Positions 1-7,856 of a DNA stretch of 64,000 bases are shown in pieces. The first letter of the stretch is position 1. Each line of letters opens with the position of its first letter. A model generated the notes under the pieces. The model was given only the letters and a program-made list of their open reading frames with translations, had not been told where the DNA came from and ran no database searches. A program made the translations under genes and the position numbers. Origin of the DNA: Rhodococcus ruber (GTDB lineage: Bacteria > Actinomycetota > Actinomycetes > Mycobacteriales > Mycobacteriaceae); contig NZ_JAPWIJ010000008.1 of NCBI RefSeq assembly GCF_027270735.1, positions 186,001-250,000 on the forward strand, read 5' to 3'.

Positions 1-205
1 TCACGAGGTCGCCGAATTTGCAGGTGCCACCAAGATCATTCAGCACCCGGCGGCAGGCACCCTGCAATTCGGGATCGAGTTTCTGACGTCGCCGAGCGCG
101 CCGGATCAAAATCTGATCGTCTACACAGTCGAGGAAGGGTCGAGCACGGCGAAAGTCCTGCCGATCCTGGCGAGCTGGGAACCGAGTTCGGCGATCACCT
201 CTTGA
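1..205 (+). CDS. C-terminal part of a MmyB-like XRE-family transcriptional regulator (partial)
   Basis: Reading frame 2 is open from the window edge to a TGA at 203-205. The visible 67 residues carry the pattern typical of the C-terminal ligand-binding (PAS-like) domain of MmyB-type regulators: a His-Pro followed by a Leu-Gln-Phe strand, then a Leu-Ile-Val-Tyr-Thr strand, and a final Leu-Ala-Ser-Trp. In this family the N-terminal domain is a Cro/C1-type HTH, which lies outside the window. Regulators of this type often sit beside an oxidoreductase gene they control, so the next gene is a plausible target. That link is inference. Confidence 0.6.
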   Translation, partial: HEVAEFAGATKIIQHPAAGTLQFGIEFLTSPSAPDQNLIVYTVEEGSSTAKVLPILASWEPSSAITS

Positions 206-239
206 CCTGAACAACGCTCGAGGTTTTAGCGTCGTAGCC

Positions 240-1034
240 ATGGACACACTCGGTCTCGGCACAATCGGAATTTCCATCGACGTGTCACCGTCGTACCTCG
301 ACGATGTGCGGGAATTGGAATCACTCGGATTCACCTCGTTCTGGCTGCCGGGCGGTCAGATCGATCGACTCGGCAGGCTGGCCGATCTGGTCCGCGCGAC
401 CGAGACTGCGACCATCGTTCCGGCGATCGTGCCGGTCGATGTGTACTCGCCTGCGCAGACCGGAGAACTGTTCGACGAGCTCTCGGGCACCGGTCGATTC
501 GTCCTCGGCCTCGGTGGGCCGCAGAGTGCTCGGCCTCTGGCCGGGTTGAGGAAGTACCTCGACGAGCTCGAGGTGCCCGCCGATCATCTTCTGCTCGCGG
601 CGCTCGGTCCGAAGAAATTGGAGATGGCGCGGAACCGCGCCGCCGGCGCAATCGGGTTGCTGGTGACGCCGGAGTGGACGGCGCAGGCGCGCGGTGCACT
701 CGGTGGGTCGACGTTGGTGGTCGACCAGTTCGTCGTGGTCGATTCCGATCCGGATCGAGCGCGCGCTGCAGCGCGGGAGCCGCTGAGCTTTCTCGCCACG
801 GTCCCTGGCTATCGGCAGAACTTCCTGCGTATGGGCTTCACCGAGGCGGACGTGGACGAGCTCAGCGACCGACTGGTCGACGGCCTGGTGGTGTGGGGGA
901 GCATCGACGACATCGCCGAGAGTGTGGCCGCGCACCACGCTGCCGGCGCAGATCACGTGGTTCTTGCGCCGCTGGGTGCGTCGAGTATCGACGCTGGCCG
1001 GGCACTGTCGGAGCTGGTGGCGTTGTCAAAGTAG
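240..1034 (+). CDS. LLM-class F420-dependent oxidoreductase (TIGR03620-like)
   Basis: A 264-residue protein with the luciferase-like monooxygenase TIM-barrel pattern. The N-terminus has a Gly-x-Gly-x-Ile-Gly strand, then a Leu-Gly-Phe helix and a Phe-Trp-Leu-Pro-Gly strand. A Phe-Val-Leu-Gly-Leu-Gly-Gly motif lies near residue 85, and the end has the usual Ala-Gly-Ala-Asp-His-Val strand. The length matches the short TIGR03620 group in actinobacteria, which are thought to use F420 rather than FMN. The same window encodes FbiC, needed to make F420. The substrate cannot be told. The gene follows the MmyB-like regulator by 34 bases and ends 12 bases before ychF. Confidence 0.8.
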   Translation: MDTLGLGTIGISIDVSPSYLDDVRELESLGFTSFWLPGGQIDRLGRLADLVRATETATIVPAIVPVDVYSPAQTGELFDELSGTGRFVLGLGGPQSARPLAGLRKYLDELEVPADHLLLAALGPKKLEMARNRAAGAIGLLVTPEWTAQARGALGGSTLVVDQFVVVDSDPDRARAAAREPLSFLATVPGYRQNFLRMGFTEADVDELSDRLVDGLVVWGSIDDIAESVAAHHAAGADHVVLAPLGASSIDAGRALSELVALSK

Positions 1035-1046
1035 ACTCCATAGACC

Positions 1047-2126
1047 GTGAGCCTCACCCTCGGAATCGTCGGACTGCCCAACGTCGGCAAGTCCACCCTC
1101 TTCAATGCACTGACCAACAACGATGTGCTGGCCGCGAACTACCCGTTCGCCACCATCGAGCCCAACGTCGGTGTGGTCGCGTTGCCGGATCCCCGGCTCG
1201 AGAAGCTGGCCGAGGTGTTCGGGTCGGAGAAGCTCGTGCCTGCGCTGGTGTCGTTCGTCGACATCGCCGGCATCGTCAAGGGAGCGTCCGAGGGCGCTGG
1301 CCTGGGCAACAAGTTCCTCGCCAACATTCGTGAGGCCGACGCCATCTGCCAGGTCGTTCGTGTCTTCGCCGACGACGACGTGGTGCATGTCGACGGTCGC
1401 GTCGACCCGACCGCAGACATCGAGGTCATCGAAACCGAACTCGCGATCGCCGATCTGCAGACTCTCGAGAAGGCAATCCCGCGCCTCGAGAAAGAGGTGC
1501 GGATCAAGAAGGATCGCAAGCCTGCGCTCGACGCAGCTCTGGCCGCACAGGCTGTGCTGAACGACGGCAAGACGCTGTTCTCGGCCAAGGCGAAGCTGGA
1601 TTTCGAGCTTCTCGGTGAATTCCAGCTGCTCACCACCAAGCCCTTCCTGTACGTCTTCAACGCCGACGAGTCGGTGCTGACCGACGACGCGAAGATCGGC
1701 GAACTAGCTCGCCTCGTCGCGCCCGCTGACGCGGTGTTCCTCGACGCGAAGATCGAATCCGAGTTGCTCGAACTCGACAAGGAATCGGCAGCGGAACTGC
1801 TCGAATCCGTCGGACAGACCGAGCCCGGTCTCGATGCGTTGGCTCGCGCAGGCTTCCACACTCTGGGCTTGCAGACCTACCTCACCGCAGGCCCGAAAGA
1901 GGCCCGCGCGTGGACAATTCACCGGGGAGACACCGCCCCGCAGGCAGCGGGCGTCATTCACACCGACTTCGAGCGCGGCTTCATCAAGGCCGAAATCGTT
2001 TCTTTCGACGACCTGATTGCCGCAGGGTCGATGGCCTCGGCCAAGGCCGCGGGCAAGGTGCGCATCGAGGGCAAGGACTACGTCATGTCCGACGGCGATG
2101 TGGTGGAGTTCCGCTTCAACGTTTAG
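1047..2126 (+). CDS. ychF: Redox-regulated ATPase YchF (Obg/YchF-like P-loop NTPase)
   Basis: A 359-residue protein starting with GTG. The G1 loop GLPNVGKST is at residues 9-17, and a TGS domain makes up the C-terminal third. Its end reads Val-Glu-Phe-Arg-Phe-Asn-Val, the usual YchF terminus. YchF binds ATP in preference to GTP and associates with ribosomes. The last 15 coding bases before the stop region (2108-2122) recur exactly at 14463-14477, with a TAG following one base later in both copies. An integrated element therefore uses the 3' end of this gene as its attachment site while keeping the reading frame intact. A GGGG/CCCC hairpin at 2139-2154 follows the stop. Confidence 0.95.
   Translation: MSLTLGIVGLPNVGKSTLFNALTNNDVLAANYPFATIEPNVGVVALPDPRLEKLAEVFGSEKLVPALVSFVDIAGIVKGASEGAGLGNKFLANIREADAICQVVRVFADDDVVHVDGRVDPTADIEVIETELAIADLQTLEKAIPRLEKEVRIKKDRKPALDAALAAQAVLNDGKTLFSAKAKLDFELLGEFQLLTTKPFLYVFNADESVLTDDAKIGELARLVAPADAVFLDAKIESELLELDKESAAELLESVGQTEPGLDALARAGFHTLGLQTYLTAGPKEARAWTIHRGDTAPQAAGVIHTDFERGFIKAEIVSFDDLIAAGSMASAKAAGKVRIEGKDYVMSDGDVVEFRFNV
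2108..2122 (+). repeat. attL core (left attachment repeat inside ychF)
   Basis: The sequence GTTCCGCTTCAACGT is followed by T and the ychF stop TAG. The right copy is identical over 15 bases, differs at the next base (C) and again carries TAG. It encodes the Phe-Arg-Phe-Asn-Val tail of YchF. Confidence 0.85.
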
Positions 2127-2263
2127 GAACGATGCTGCTGGGGACGAAACCCCAGGTGGCTACTCGACGTTTCCATAAGAAACGCCTGTTCACAGGCAGT
2201 GTGTGTACGCCCCGTAGGCGCGCCGTATGCACGGTGCGCTGAGGCCTTGAACGGGGTGCGATG

Positions 2264-2280
2264 GGGCTAGGACGGGGCTA
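2264..2280 (+). repeat. Left copy of subterminal 17-base repeat (candidate integrase arm site)
   Basis: GGGCTAGGACGGGGCTA matches the right-end copy at 14387-14403 in 15 of 17 positions, in the same orientation; only the middle bases differ. Each copy contains two GGGCTA units 10 bases apart. Tyrosine integrases bind arm-type repeats inside both ends, and position and symmetry fit that role. Confidence 0.5.
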
Positions 2281-2328
2281 CGGCCAACCGTAATCGCGGG
2301 CCGTTGCGAGTCTCCTAGACTCGGCGAT

Positions 2329-3327
2329 GTGCTGACACTTTTGGTGGACACGTCCACTTGGCTGGACCTAGCCAAGCGCCGTGATGGGCAGAAGACGATC
2401 TACACAATTGGTGAGCTGATCGGTGACGGAGAGCTTCAGCTGCTCGTCCCGCCAGTTGTTGTCGAAGAGTTTGCGCGAAACCGTCCACGGGTTGAGGCTT
2501 CGATCACAACGAGCTTGGCAGATAGGCTTCGTTCGCTACGAAGAGAGGTTCGGGACTTCGGTGGTGATGCCCACGCCGAGACGCATGACGCCTTGGACGA
2601 GCTGGCACATCACGCCCCGCTTATTGGTGCGATGACAACGCGCAACTTTGACGACATCGATGCGCTTCTGAAGGCAGGTGTTTCCGTTCAGTCGACCGAT
2701 GCCGAACGGTCGAAGGTCGTTCAACGAGGGCTCGACAAGCGCGCGCCACTCCACAAAAACAAAAACAGCGTCGCTGACGCACTTATCCTCGAGGGCTTTG
2801 CCACTGCGGTAGAAGAGGCTGATCTGTTGCAACACCCTCACGTATTCGTATCTACCAACCACGATGACTTCTCAGCAGAAAACGGGGACCGTCGACTGCC
2901 TCACCCCGACCTTGCAGAAATATTCGCCGTGGACGGCTCGGATTATCGGCTTGGGGTAGACGGTCTGTTGGAGGCATTGTCTGACTACTTCGGCGACGAT
3001 TACTTATCTGATATCAACCAGCACATGGGTTTTCTTGAGGATCCAAGACGGCTAGACGAGATCCTTTCGGCTGAGAATGAACTGTTCGACCGGCTTTGGT
3101 ATCACTACAGCCTGCAGCACGATATACAACTGCGGATGGAAGGGGATACGACTCGGTTGGAGCACCTCCGAAAAGCGGCGGGGCCGGGCAGGGCGCGGAT
3201 AGAGGAAAGGTTTGCCGGACTAGACATGCTCGGCCCATACAGTGATTTCGAGTTGGGAATGCTAAACGGCAAGCTCTCCGCCCTGCGGTGGGTCCTAGGG
3301 AGCGAATGGGATTTCCTAGATCTGTAA
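2329..3327 (+). CDS. PIN-domain nuclease-like protein (DUF4935 type), cargo at the left end
   Basis: A 332-residue protein starting with GTG. The N-terminal half has the PIN layout: a Leu-Leu-Val-Asp strand with Asp7, a Val-Glu-Glu-Phe at residues 45-48, an Asn-Ser-Val-Ala-Asp with Asp150, and a Ser-Thr-Asn-His-Asp-Asp with Asp179/Asp180. These are the positions expected for the metal-binding acidic residues of a PIN RNase. The C-terminal 120 residues are helical and unassigned. There is no adjacent small antitoxin gene, unlike VapBC. Base use is visibly more AT-rich than ychF. It lies against the left attachment site, where accessory or defence genes often sit. A defence or toxin role is inference. 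Confidence 0.7.
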   Translation: MLTLLVDTSTWLDLAKRRDGQKTIYTIGELIGDGELQLLVPPVVVEEFARNRPRVEASITTSLADRLRSLRREVRDFGGDAHAETHDALDELAHHAPLIGAMTTRNFDDIDALLKAGVSVQSTDAERSKVVQRGLDKRAPLHKNKNSVADALILEGFATAVEEADLLQHPHVFVSTNHDDFSAENGDRRLPHPDLAEIFAVDGSDYRLGVDGLLEALSDYFGDDYLSDINQHMGFLEDPRRLDEILSAENELFDRLWYHYSLQHDIQLRMEGDTTRLEHLRKAAGPGRARIEERFAGLDMLGPYSDFELGMLNGKLSALRWVLGSEWDFLDL

Positions 3328-3549
3328 GGAGATGGCCCGCGACGGACGGGCGAGACCATCGCGAGCCACCTCTGTAGTCAGTTCCGGCCGTGGCTCCGGT
3401 TCTGACGGTTCTTGGTCGGCCCACTGATGCGGCGATGCGCCGCCGTCCGGTGTGCTGAGTTGCTGAGCGGCCTGTCCCCGACGCCTGAGCGTCGGCACGG
3501 CTGGCCACTGCCGCCAACCGGTGCAACTGCCCGCACCGGCCCGCGTCAA
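3316..3549 (-). CDS. Possible small protein at the end of the capsid operon (uncertain)
   Basis: A 77-codon frame starts with TTG in a TTGA overlap with the stop of the upstream 117-residue gene and runs to just past the convergent PIN gene. The product is Arg-, Pro- and Glu-rich, with no recognised domain and no good ribosome binding site. The overlap pattern fits the rest of this operon. The other frames here are also open, so this call is weak. If it is not real, 3328-3545 is a noncoding spacer between convergent units. Confidence 0.3.
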   Translation of the reverse strand: MTRAGAGSCTGWRQWPAVPTLRRRGQAAQQLSTPDGGASPHQWADQEPSEPEPRPELTTEVARDGLARPSRAISLQI

Positions 3550-3899
3550 CGCGTACGGACGCGTGCGCCGGTGGTGTTTTTGTTGGCAGACTTGGCGCGC
3601 GGCTTCTTCCTCGCGGCCGTCTTTGGCTTGCTTACTCCCACGATCGCTTTTACGACCAACTGCCGTCCTCCGGGTGCCGCGTACCGGGCGCCGACCTTCG
3701 CTCCGGTGAATCCATCCTTCGACGTACCGACGAAACTCTCGGACTTCACCGAGCCGGCGACCAACCGCGAACGCGCGGTCTTGCTACCGAGAGCTGCGCC
3801 TACCGCTGCCCCGGCGGCTGCGCCCGCCGCTGCTCCACCTCCCGTGGAAGCGAAGCGCCCGAGCGCATCCCGTTTGATCTTGCCGCGACGGCGTCCCAT
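3546..3899 (-). CDS. Small basic hypothetical protein, capsid operon
   Basis: A 117-residue, strongly basic protein that opens with Met-Gly-Arg-Arg-Arg-Gly-Lys and a Lys-Arg-Asp-x-x-Gly-Arg-Phe-Ala stretch, a motif common near the start of small phage-associated proteins. A Gly/Ala-rich segment follows at about residues 20-37, then a Lys/Arg-rich tail. Its ATG overlaps the stop of the upstream 58-residue gene (TGATG at 3897-3901), so translation is probably coupled. It is third in the leftward capsid unit. A nucleic-acid-binding or head-associated role is possible but not shown. Confidence 0.6.
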   Translation of the reverse strand: MGRRRGKIKRDALGRFASTGGGAAAGAAAGAAVGAALGSKTARSRLVAGSVKSESFVGTSKDGFTGAKVGARYAAPGGRQLVVKAIVGVSKPKTAARKKPRAKSANKNTTGARVRTR

Positions 3900-4075
3900 C
3901 AGGAGCGCCGTTTGGGTGCGTCGTTGTCTCGCGGCGTGGTCCCGCGATACGGACCACCCTGCGACGGAGGAAGATCGGCGACAGCCTTGGGTGCGTTCCC
4001 AGCTCCCCAGCAGAACTCGGACTCACCGGGTGTCCCACCATGGCCCTTGCGTTGAGTCGAAGTCAGGTCGTCCAT
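3899..4075 (-). CDS. Small hypothetical protein between the capsid gene and the basic protein gene
   Basis: A 58-residue frame from an ATG at 4075, six bases after the capsid stop, to a TGA at 3899-3901 that overlaps the next start as TGATG. The product is Gly/Pro-rich and polar, with a central Cys-Trp-Gly-Ala-Gly and a basic end (Lys-Arg-Arg-Ser). Tight packing between two coding regions and coupling to the next gene support it as real. No family is recognised. By position it could be a head-decoration or head-completion protein, which is a guess from location alone. Confidence 0.5.
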   Translation of the reverse strand: MDDLTSTQRKGHGGTPGESEFCWGAGNAPKAVADLPPSQGGPYRGTTPRDNDAPKRRS

Positions 4076-4081
4076 GGCCGG

Positions 4082-5290
4082 TCACCAACCCCATGTTGGC
4101 GCGGTGTACGTCGGCGATGCAGTGATCTGCGCGACGGCTGCGGCACCACGCCGACGCACGCCGACACCGAAGGTACGGGCTAGGAACGATTCTCGCAGTG
4201 GGTAATTCGGGACAGAGCCTGGAATCAGTCGAAGCCCAGCGTACTGAGGGTCGGCGTGCAGGCGGACACCGATCGGGTTGGACTGAGCATTCGGACCACC
4301 TGTAGCCACCACGGCGACGTAGCCCGCCGGGAGGTGCGCCGATTCGATCAACCACGAAGGACCAAGTGAGCCAATGACATTAAGACCGTTGTACTCGCCT
4401 GGCGCTGCCTGGCCCACGATCTGCCCGTCGGGTTCGATGTAGGCCGGGGCCGACTGGCTCGGAATGAAGTCGAACTTCGAGATAATTGCACCACTGGTGC
4501 CGTTGCCTACGCCCCGACGCCAAGTCTGAATGACCTCCGATTCGTTCGGGTGCGCGAGGATCAGCAACTGCTGCCCCTCCGCTTTGCCGAAGCCCTTCCT
4601 GGAGACAAGGTTCATGAGGTCCTCGACATCTCCCGAGTCGATCAACGCACTTTGCGAAGCGATGTAATGCTTCGTGGTCGAGGGAAACGTCAGTCCGCCG
4701 TACGGGGGCGGCGTGAAGCCGTCGTTGCCGGTGTACAGGCCATAGACGGTGTGGCCCCATTCGTTTTCGCCTGGCGTCGGGTCGAAGAGGCGCTTGAGCA
4801 CACTCCGGTTCACCAGTCGGTTGTCAGCGGCGAGCATGTCCGCGAATTGAGCCTCGACCTGCCGAATATCACTGTCGCGCAAGAATTTCCACGTGAGTCG
4901 GCTAGCCAGATCGTAGTCGTTGATGGTGTAGCCGAGGCGCAGCACCCCGCTCGGAACACGGGCGGACACAGGCTCCCCGAATTCCGAAGCGACTTCGAAC
5001 TCAGAAGTTGTTTGCAGTGTCTGCGGGACGACGTCGTTGGAAAGCGTTGTGGAGAACGTCAGCAGACTGACAAGGGCGGAACGTTCCGAGTTGTACGCCG
5101 CGAGAGCGCTGCGGAATTCGTCCCAGACGGCGTTGATGTCGGTGCCGTCCGCGGTGCGGGTGACGAGCGCGTCAGCCTCGGTACCGATGCCGCGATGCCC
5201 GCCGGAATCACCACCAAAGATCGGTCGGAGTAGCGGGTCGGGATTTTGCGGGCCGAACGGTGCGAAGTCGGCCAAGGCGTTGGTATTCAT
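4082..5290 (-). CDS. Phage-type major capsid protein (actinobacterial satellite/prophage family)
   Basis: A 402-residue protein, the first gene of the leftward unit. No transmembrane or signal segment is present. The C-terminal part has the pattern I associate with actinobacterial phage capsid-like proteins: an Arg-Leu-x-x-Asp-Pro-x-Tyr-x-Gly-Leu-Arg-Leu-Ile-Pro-Gly stretch, then Tyr-Pro-Leu and a Phe-Gly-Val-Gly-Val-Arg-Arg-Arg-Gly-Ala strand. The N-terminal region has the helix-rich Asn-Ser-Glu-Arg-x-x-Leu stretch and a long helix before an acidic hinge. An HK97-like fold is inferred, not shown. No prohead protease or scaffold gene is adjacent. It is the only obvious structural gene in the element. 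Confidence 0.6.
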   Translation of the reverse strand: MNTNALADFAPFGPQNPDPLLRPIFGGDSGGHRGIGTEADALVTRTADGTDINAVWDEFRSALAAYNSERSALVSLLTFSTTLSNDVVPQTLQTTSEFEVASEFGEPVSARVPSGVLRLGYTINDYDLASRLTWKFLRDSDIRQVEAQFADMLAADNRLVNRSVLKRLFDPTPGENEWGHTVYGLYTGNDGFTPPPYGGLTFPSTTKHYIASQSALIDSGDVEDLMNLVSRKGFGKAEGQQLLILAHPNESEVIQTWRRGVGNGTSGAIISKFDFIPSQSAPAYIEPDGQIVGQAAPGEYNGLNVIGSLGPSWLIESAHLPAGYVAVVATGGPNAQSNPIGVRLHADPQYAGLRLIPGSVPNYPLRESFLARTFGVGVRRRGAAAVAQITASPTYTAPTWGW

Positions 5291-5646
5291 GCGGTTCTCG
5301 TTTCAGGTCAAGGCGAAATGGAGGGCAATTGTTTCCGCTCCTGCGGACGAACCGTGCGGCCTCTGGCCGACCAGTCACGATCGTCGACGCTCTGCATCGC
5401 TGCCGAACTGGTTCAGGCAAGTGTATATCGCTGCGCCTGAACACTTTACGCACATCGTGGGGCGTCGATGGGTCAACACTTGCGCGGCTTACGGTCCAGG
5501 TGCATACTTGTTGGCAAGGCCGTTTGCGGCCCCAGGTTTGGGCCCAGAGGGCCAACGTTCGGTCCAGAGGACCACACACGACATCGTCGTGAGGTGGCTC
5601 CTGTCTGGGGCAGTCTCCTCGCGACATAAATAGCGAGGATGAGCGA
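5291..5646. promoter_or_regulatory. Divergent control region between the capsid operon and the excisionase/replication operon
   Basis: This 356-base gap separates the leftward capsid unit from the rightward early unit, and I see no convincing gene in it. It holds three short hairpins at 5518-5531, 5541-5553 and 5561-5573. The last two share the form GGNCC-AGA-GGNCC, 20 bases apart, as a repressor-binding pair might. A GAGGA ribosome binding site lies just before the rightward start, with an AT-rich ACATAAAT above it. Confidence 0.5.
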
Positions 5647-5922
5647 ATGAGCGTTGTACGTACCAAGCCTTCCCTTTCGATTCCGGAGCTCGGGCTAGAC
5701 CCCCTGGATAGGCCAGACCTCACTGAACGAGCCTTGTGCGCTTTCTTCCGCGAGGAACTGCAGGCACCTACGATTACCCCTCGAGCGATCCGCCGGGCCA
5801 TCGCTCGGGGTGACCTTGTTGGGGTGCGGAAATCGGGTCGGAATCTGTTTACTCGACGTGAGGCAATCCGTTGGTGGACAACAAGTGACACTGACCTGCC
5901 GAGCCAGGGCGGTGCAGCATGA
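5647..5922 (+). CDS. Excisionase-like helix-turn-helix protein
   Basis: A 91-residue protein starting with ATG behind a GAGGA site. Its centre has a winged-HTH of the MerR/excisionase type: a Leu-Cys-Ala-Phe-Phe helix, then Thr-Pro-Arg-Ala-Ile-Arg-Arg-Ala-Ile, Gly-Asp-Leu, Gly-Arg-Asn-Leu-Phe-Thr-Arg-Arg-Glu-Ala-Ile-Arg-Trp-Trp. Such proteins direct excision with the integrase, or control early promoters. It opens the rightward operon, and its stop overlaps the next start as ATGA, so the two are coupled. Position beside the divergent control region also allows a repressor or activator role. Confidence 0.7.
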   Translation: MSVVRTKPSLSIPELGLDPLDRPDLTERALCAFFREELQAPTITPRAIRRAIARGDLVGVRKSGRNLFTRREAIRWWTTSDTDLPSQGGAA

Positions 5923-6557
5923 ACGGCATCTTTCCCCGTGAGCGTGTCGAGCGTGCCCGTGACGAGAAATGGCGAGAAACCACAGCCCTGGGTGACCAGA
6001 TCGACGCACCTCTGCGAACTGCCGAACGCGAGAATTACTCATCCCGCGCACAGGACGTGTCGGTGCTGACCGTGGTCTTGGAGTGGATGGCGCAGCGTGG
6101 TGATGATCGTGTTTTCGATGCAGAGAACGACCCCACCTATCTCCCCGGAATCGGTCTGAATGTCGAGAATTCGTCACTGACAGGAAATGACGAGCTGCTG
6201 CCCGGCGTCTCTACGGCTGACCTGCGCGGACTGCACAACACTGCGCAGGCAGTGGCGGGAAGCGGCATCCACATCGGCCAGCGGGTGCAGCTGAGTGCGT
6301 TCGAGGATGATCAGTTTCAGGTGACGCTGGGGCGCGATGCGCGTCGCACGGCCGAGGAGCTTCTGGCGTTACGACACGGGCATCAATGCACTCTGTGCGA
6401 ATGGCGAAATGGTGCTCGCACACCTGCAACGTGCGGCATCGCCGTCACGTGCGGGACGGTCCTGCGGGTGATCAACACGTGCGAAAGGTGCCGTGCAAAC
6501 GTCGCGTTCGAGTATTCCGACGTCGACGTGTTCTACCCGTCCAAGCGGGATCGGTGA
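5919..6557 (+). CDS. Hypothetical protein with a Cys-rich, probably zinc-binding C-terminus
   Basis: A 212-residue protein of unknown family. The first 160 residues are polar with a low-complexity acidic middle. The last 55 residues hold a His-Gly-His-Gln-Cys-x-x-Cys, two further single Cys, and a Cys-x-x-Cys, spaced like a zinc ribbon. The start overlaps the excisionase-like gene by four bases (ATGA). It lies just before the primase-polymerase, so a DNA-replication or transcription-control role is plausible, but that is inference from order. Confidence 0.6.
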   Translation: MNGIFPRERVERARDEKWRETTALGDQIDAPLRTAERENYSSRAQDVSVLTVVLEWMAQRGDDRVFDAENDPTYLPGIGLNVENSSLTGNDELLPGVSTADLRGLHNTAQAVAGSGIHIGQRVQLSAFEDDQFQVTLGRDARRTAEELLALRHGHQCTLCEWRNGARTPATCGIAVTCGTVLRVINTCERCRANVAFEYSDVDVFYPSKRDR

Positions 6558-6564
6558 CACAGGA

Positions 6565-6633
6565 ACGGCCACCTAACGGACTTGTCGGGTGGCCGTAGTC
6601 CCTGCATCTTCTACGCCGAGACGCATACTCGGC
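6565..6633 (+). other. Two hairpins in the leader of the primase-polymerase gene
   Basis: A 9-base stem, ACGGCCACC (6565-6573) with GGTGGCCGT (6588-6596), is followed by a 6-base stem GCCGAG/CTCGGC (6615-6620 and 6628-6633). No T-run follows either. They may set the level of primase expression or act as a weak terminator after the Cys-rich gene. Confidence 0.4.
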
Positions 6634-6656
6634 ATCGGCCAGAAAGGCCCCTGAAC

Positions 6657-7856
6657 GTGAGCAATGCTACTTCCGAACCTGCTACGCCGCAACCGAATAC
6701 AACTCTCACCGACGTACTCGGATCGCTGAGACATCGACCCATCGAGCGAATCTCGATCAACACCAAGCAGCCGGTGTTCCGGTCGAATCTGATGACCGTG
6801 GCATCCCTGACCGACTGGTCACCGCCCGACGACCGAGACACCTGGTTCGGCGTCAACCCCATCGCACGGTCGGTCCGGCGCGGTCGAGGTACCGAAGCCG
6901 ACGTCACCCGCGTCCGCGCGGTGTGGGCCGACCTCGACATCAAGAAGGGCTCGCTCGCATCCCTCACAGAGTGCTACGCCGTGACCGATCTTGTTTCGGA
7001 GTGGCTGGGGTGTCCGCCGTCGGTGTTGATCGAGTCCGGCCATGGCCTGCAACCGATCTGGCGGATACGCAGCACACCGACGCACCCGAACCGCGTCGCC
7101 GAGCACTGGCCTGGTTCGGCCGGCGACGTGTGGGCGCTGCAACGGTGGCGGACCGAATGCGCCCGGTGGGGCGGTCTGGTCGCCGTGGCTGCCGCGACGG
7201 TCCATCCCGGTGCCCGAGTGGACAGCGTGTACGACCTGGCCCGTGTGTTGCGGTGCCCTGGCACGGTCAACTACAAGCAATCGCTGGCACCTGTGCCGGT
7301 GCGTACCGCCTTGAACGCGGCTGCCCCTGGGGTTACCCGGCGAGGGCTTGTCAACGTGCTGGACGGCCATTCCATCGTGGTTGCACCGACGACGCCGACG
7401 GTGCGAGGTGTGCCGACTGCGCCCCGTGAGGCGGTCGAGTGGATCAATGCTCAAAATGGGGCCGACGTCGACTGGGACGGCATGAGCCCAGTGATGCAGA
7501 AGCTGGTGGTGTTCCCGAGATTGGTCGAGCTGTTCGCCCACGGCACCGACACGGAATCGTCAGCGCACAGCCTGATGACCTCCCGAGTGTTGGCCGTGAC
7601 CTACGCGGCCACCGAGGGGCGTGCCGGTCTGGCACTAGCGTTGGAGCTGATACGTACGGCCTACCTGGAAGTGATGGCGCGTCGGCGATCCGGTGAGTTC
7701 GACGGTGAGGCCCGCAGCGAGGGCGTGGCGTCGTCGGACTTCTACCGGGCGGTGTTCGGTGCCGTGAGCAAGGCGCGGATGCGCCCCGTGCTGGACGCCG
7801 CTGAGCTCCGCTACGGGACCGAGCCGCTGCGTGTGACAAATGTGGTGCATCGATGA
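6657..7856 (+). CDS. Primase-polymerase (archaeo-eukaryotic primase superfamily), replication protein
   Basis: A 399-residue protein. I chose the GTG at 6657 because AGAAAGG lies at a good distance upstream; a longer frame exists but has no site. It shows the AEP pattern: a Trp-Ala-Asp-Leu-Asp with Asp92 and Asp94 (metal site), a Ser-Gly-His-Gly with His129, and an Arg-Val-Leu-Arg-Cys-Pro-Gly-Thr-Val-Asn motif about 70 residues later. The C-terminal half is helical and may be the linker domain seen in plasmid RepB-like primases. Its stop overlaps the helicase start as ATGA. Together with the helicase and iterons, this makes a self-contained replication module. Confidence 0.75.
   Translation: MSNATSEPATPQPNTTLTDVLGSLRHRPIERISINTKQPVFRSNLMTVASLTDWSPPDDRDTWFGVNPIARSVRRGRGTEADVTRVRAVWADLDIKKGSLASLTECYAVTDLVSEWLGCPPSVLIESGHGLQPIWRIRSTPTHPNRVAEHWPGSAGDVWALQRWRTECARWGGLVAVAAATVHPGARVDSVYDLARVLRCPGTVNYKQSLAPVPVRTALNAAAPGVTRRGLVNVLDGHSIVVAPTTPTVRGVPTAPREAVEWINAQNGADVDWDGMSPVMQKLVVFPRLVELFAHGTDTESSAHSLMTSRVLAVTYAATEGRAGLALALELIRTAYLEVMARRRSGEFDGEARSEGVASSDFYRAVFGAVSKARMRPVLDAAELRYGTEPLRVTNVVHR

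Noticed and set aside
2139-2154. GGGG/CCCC hairpin after ychF as a proven terminator
   Set aside because: The stem is only five bases with no T-run, so it is mentioned with ychF and not listed as a terminator.
5208-5891. Long minus-strand frame (227 codons) across the divergent control region
   Set aside because: It lies opposite the excisionase-like gene, overlaps the capsid 5' end and has Arg/Pro/Ser-rich composition typical of a shadow of GC-rich coding DNA.
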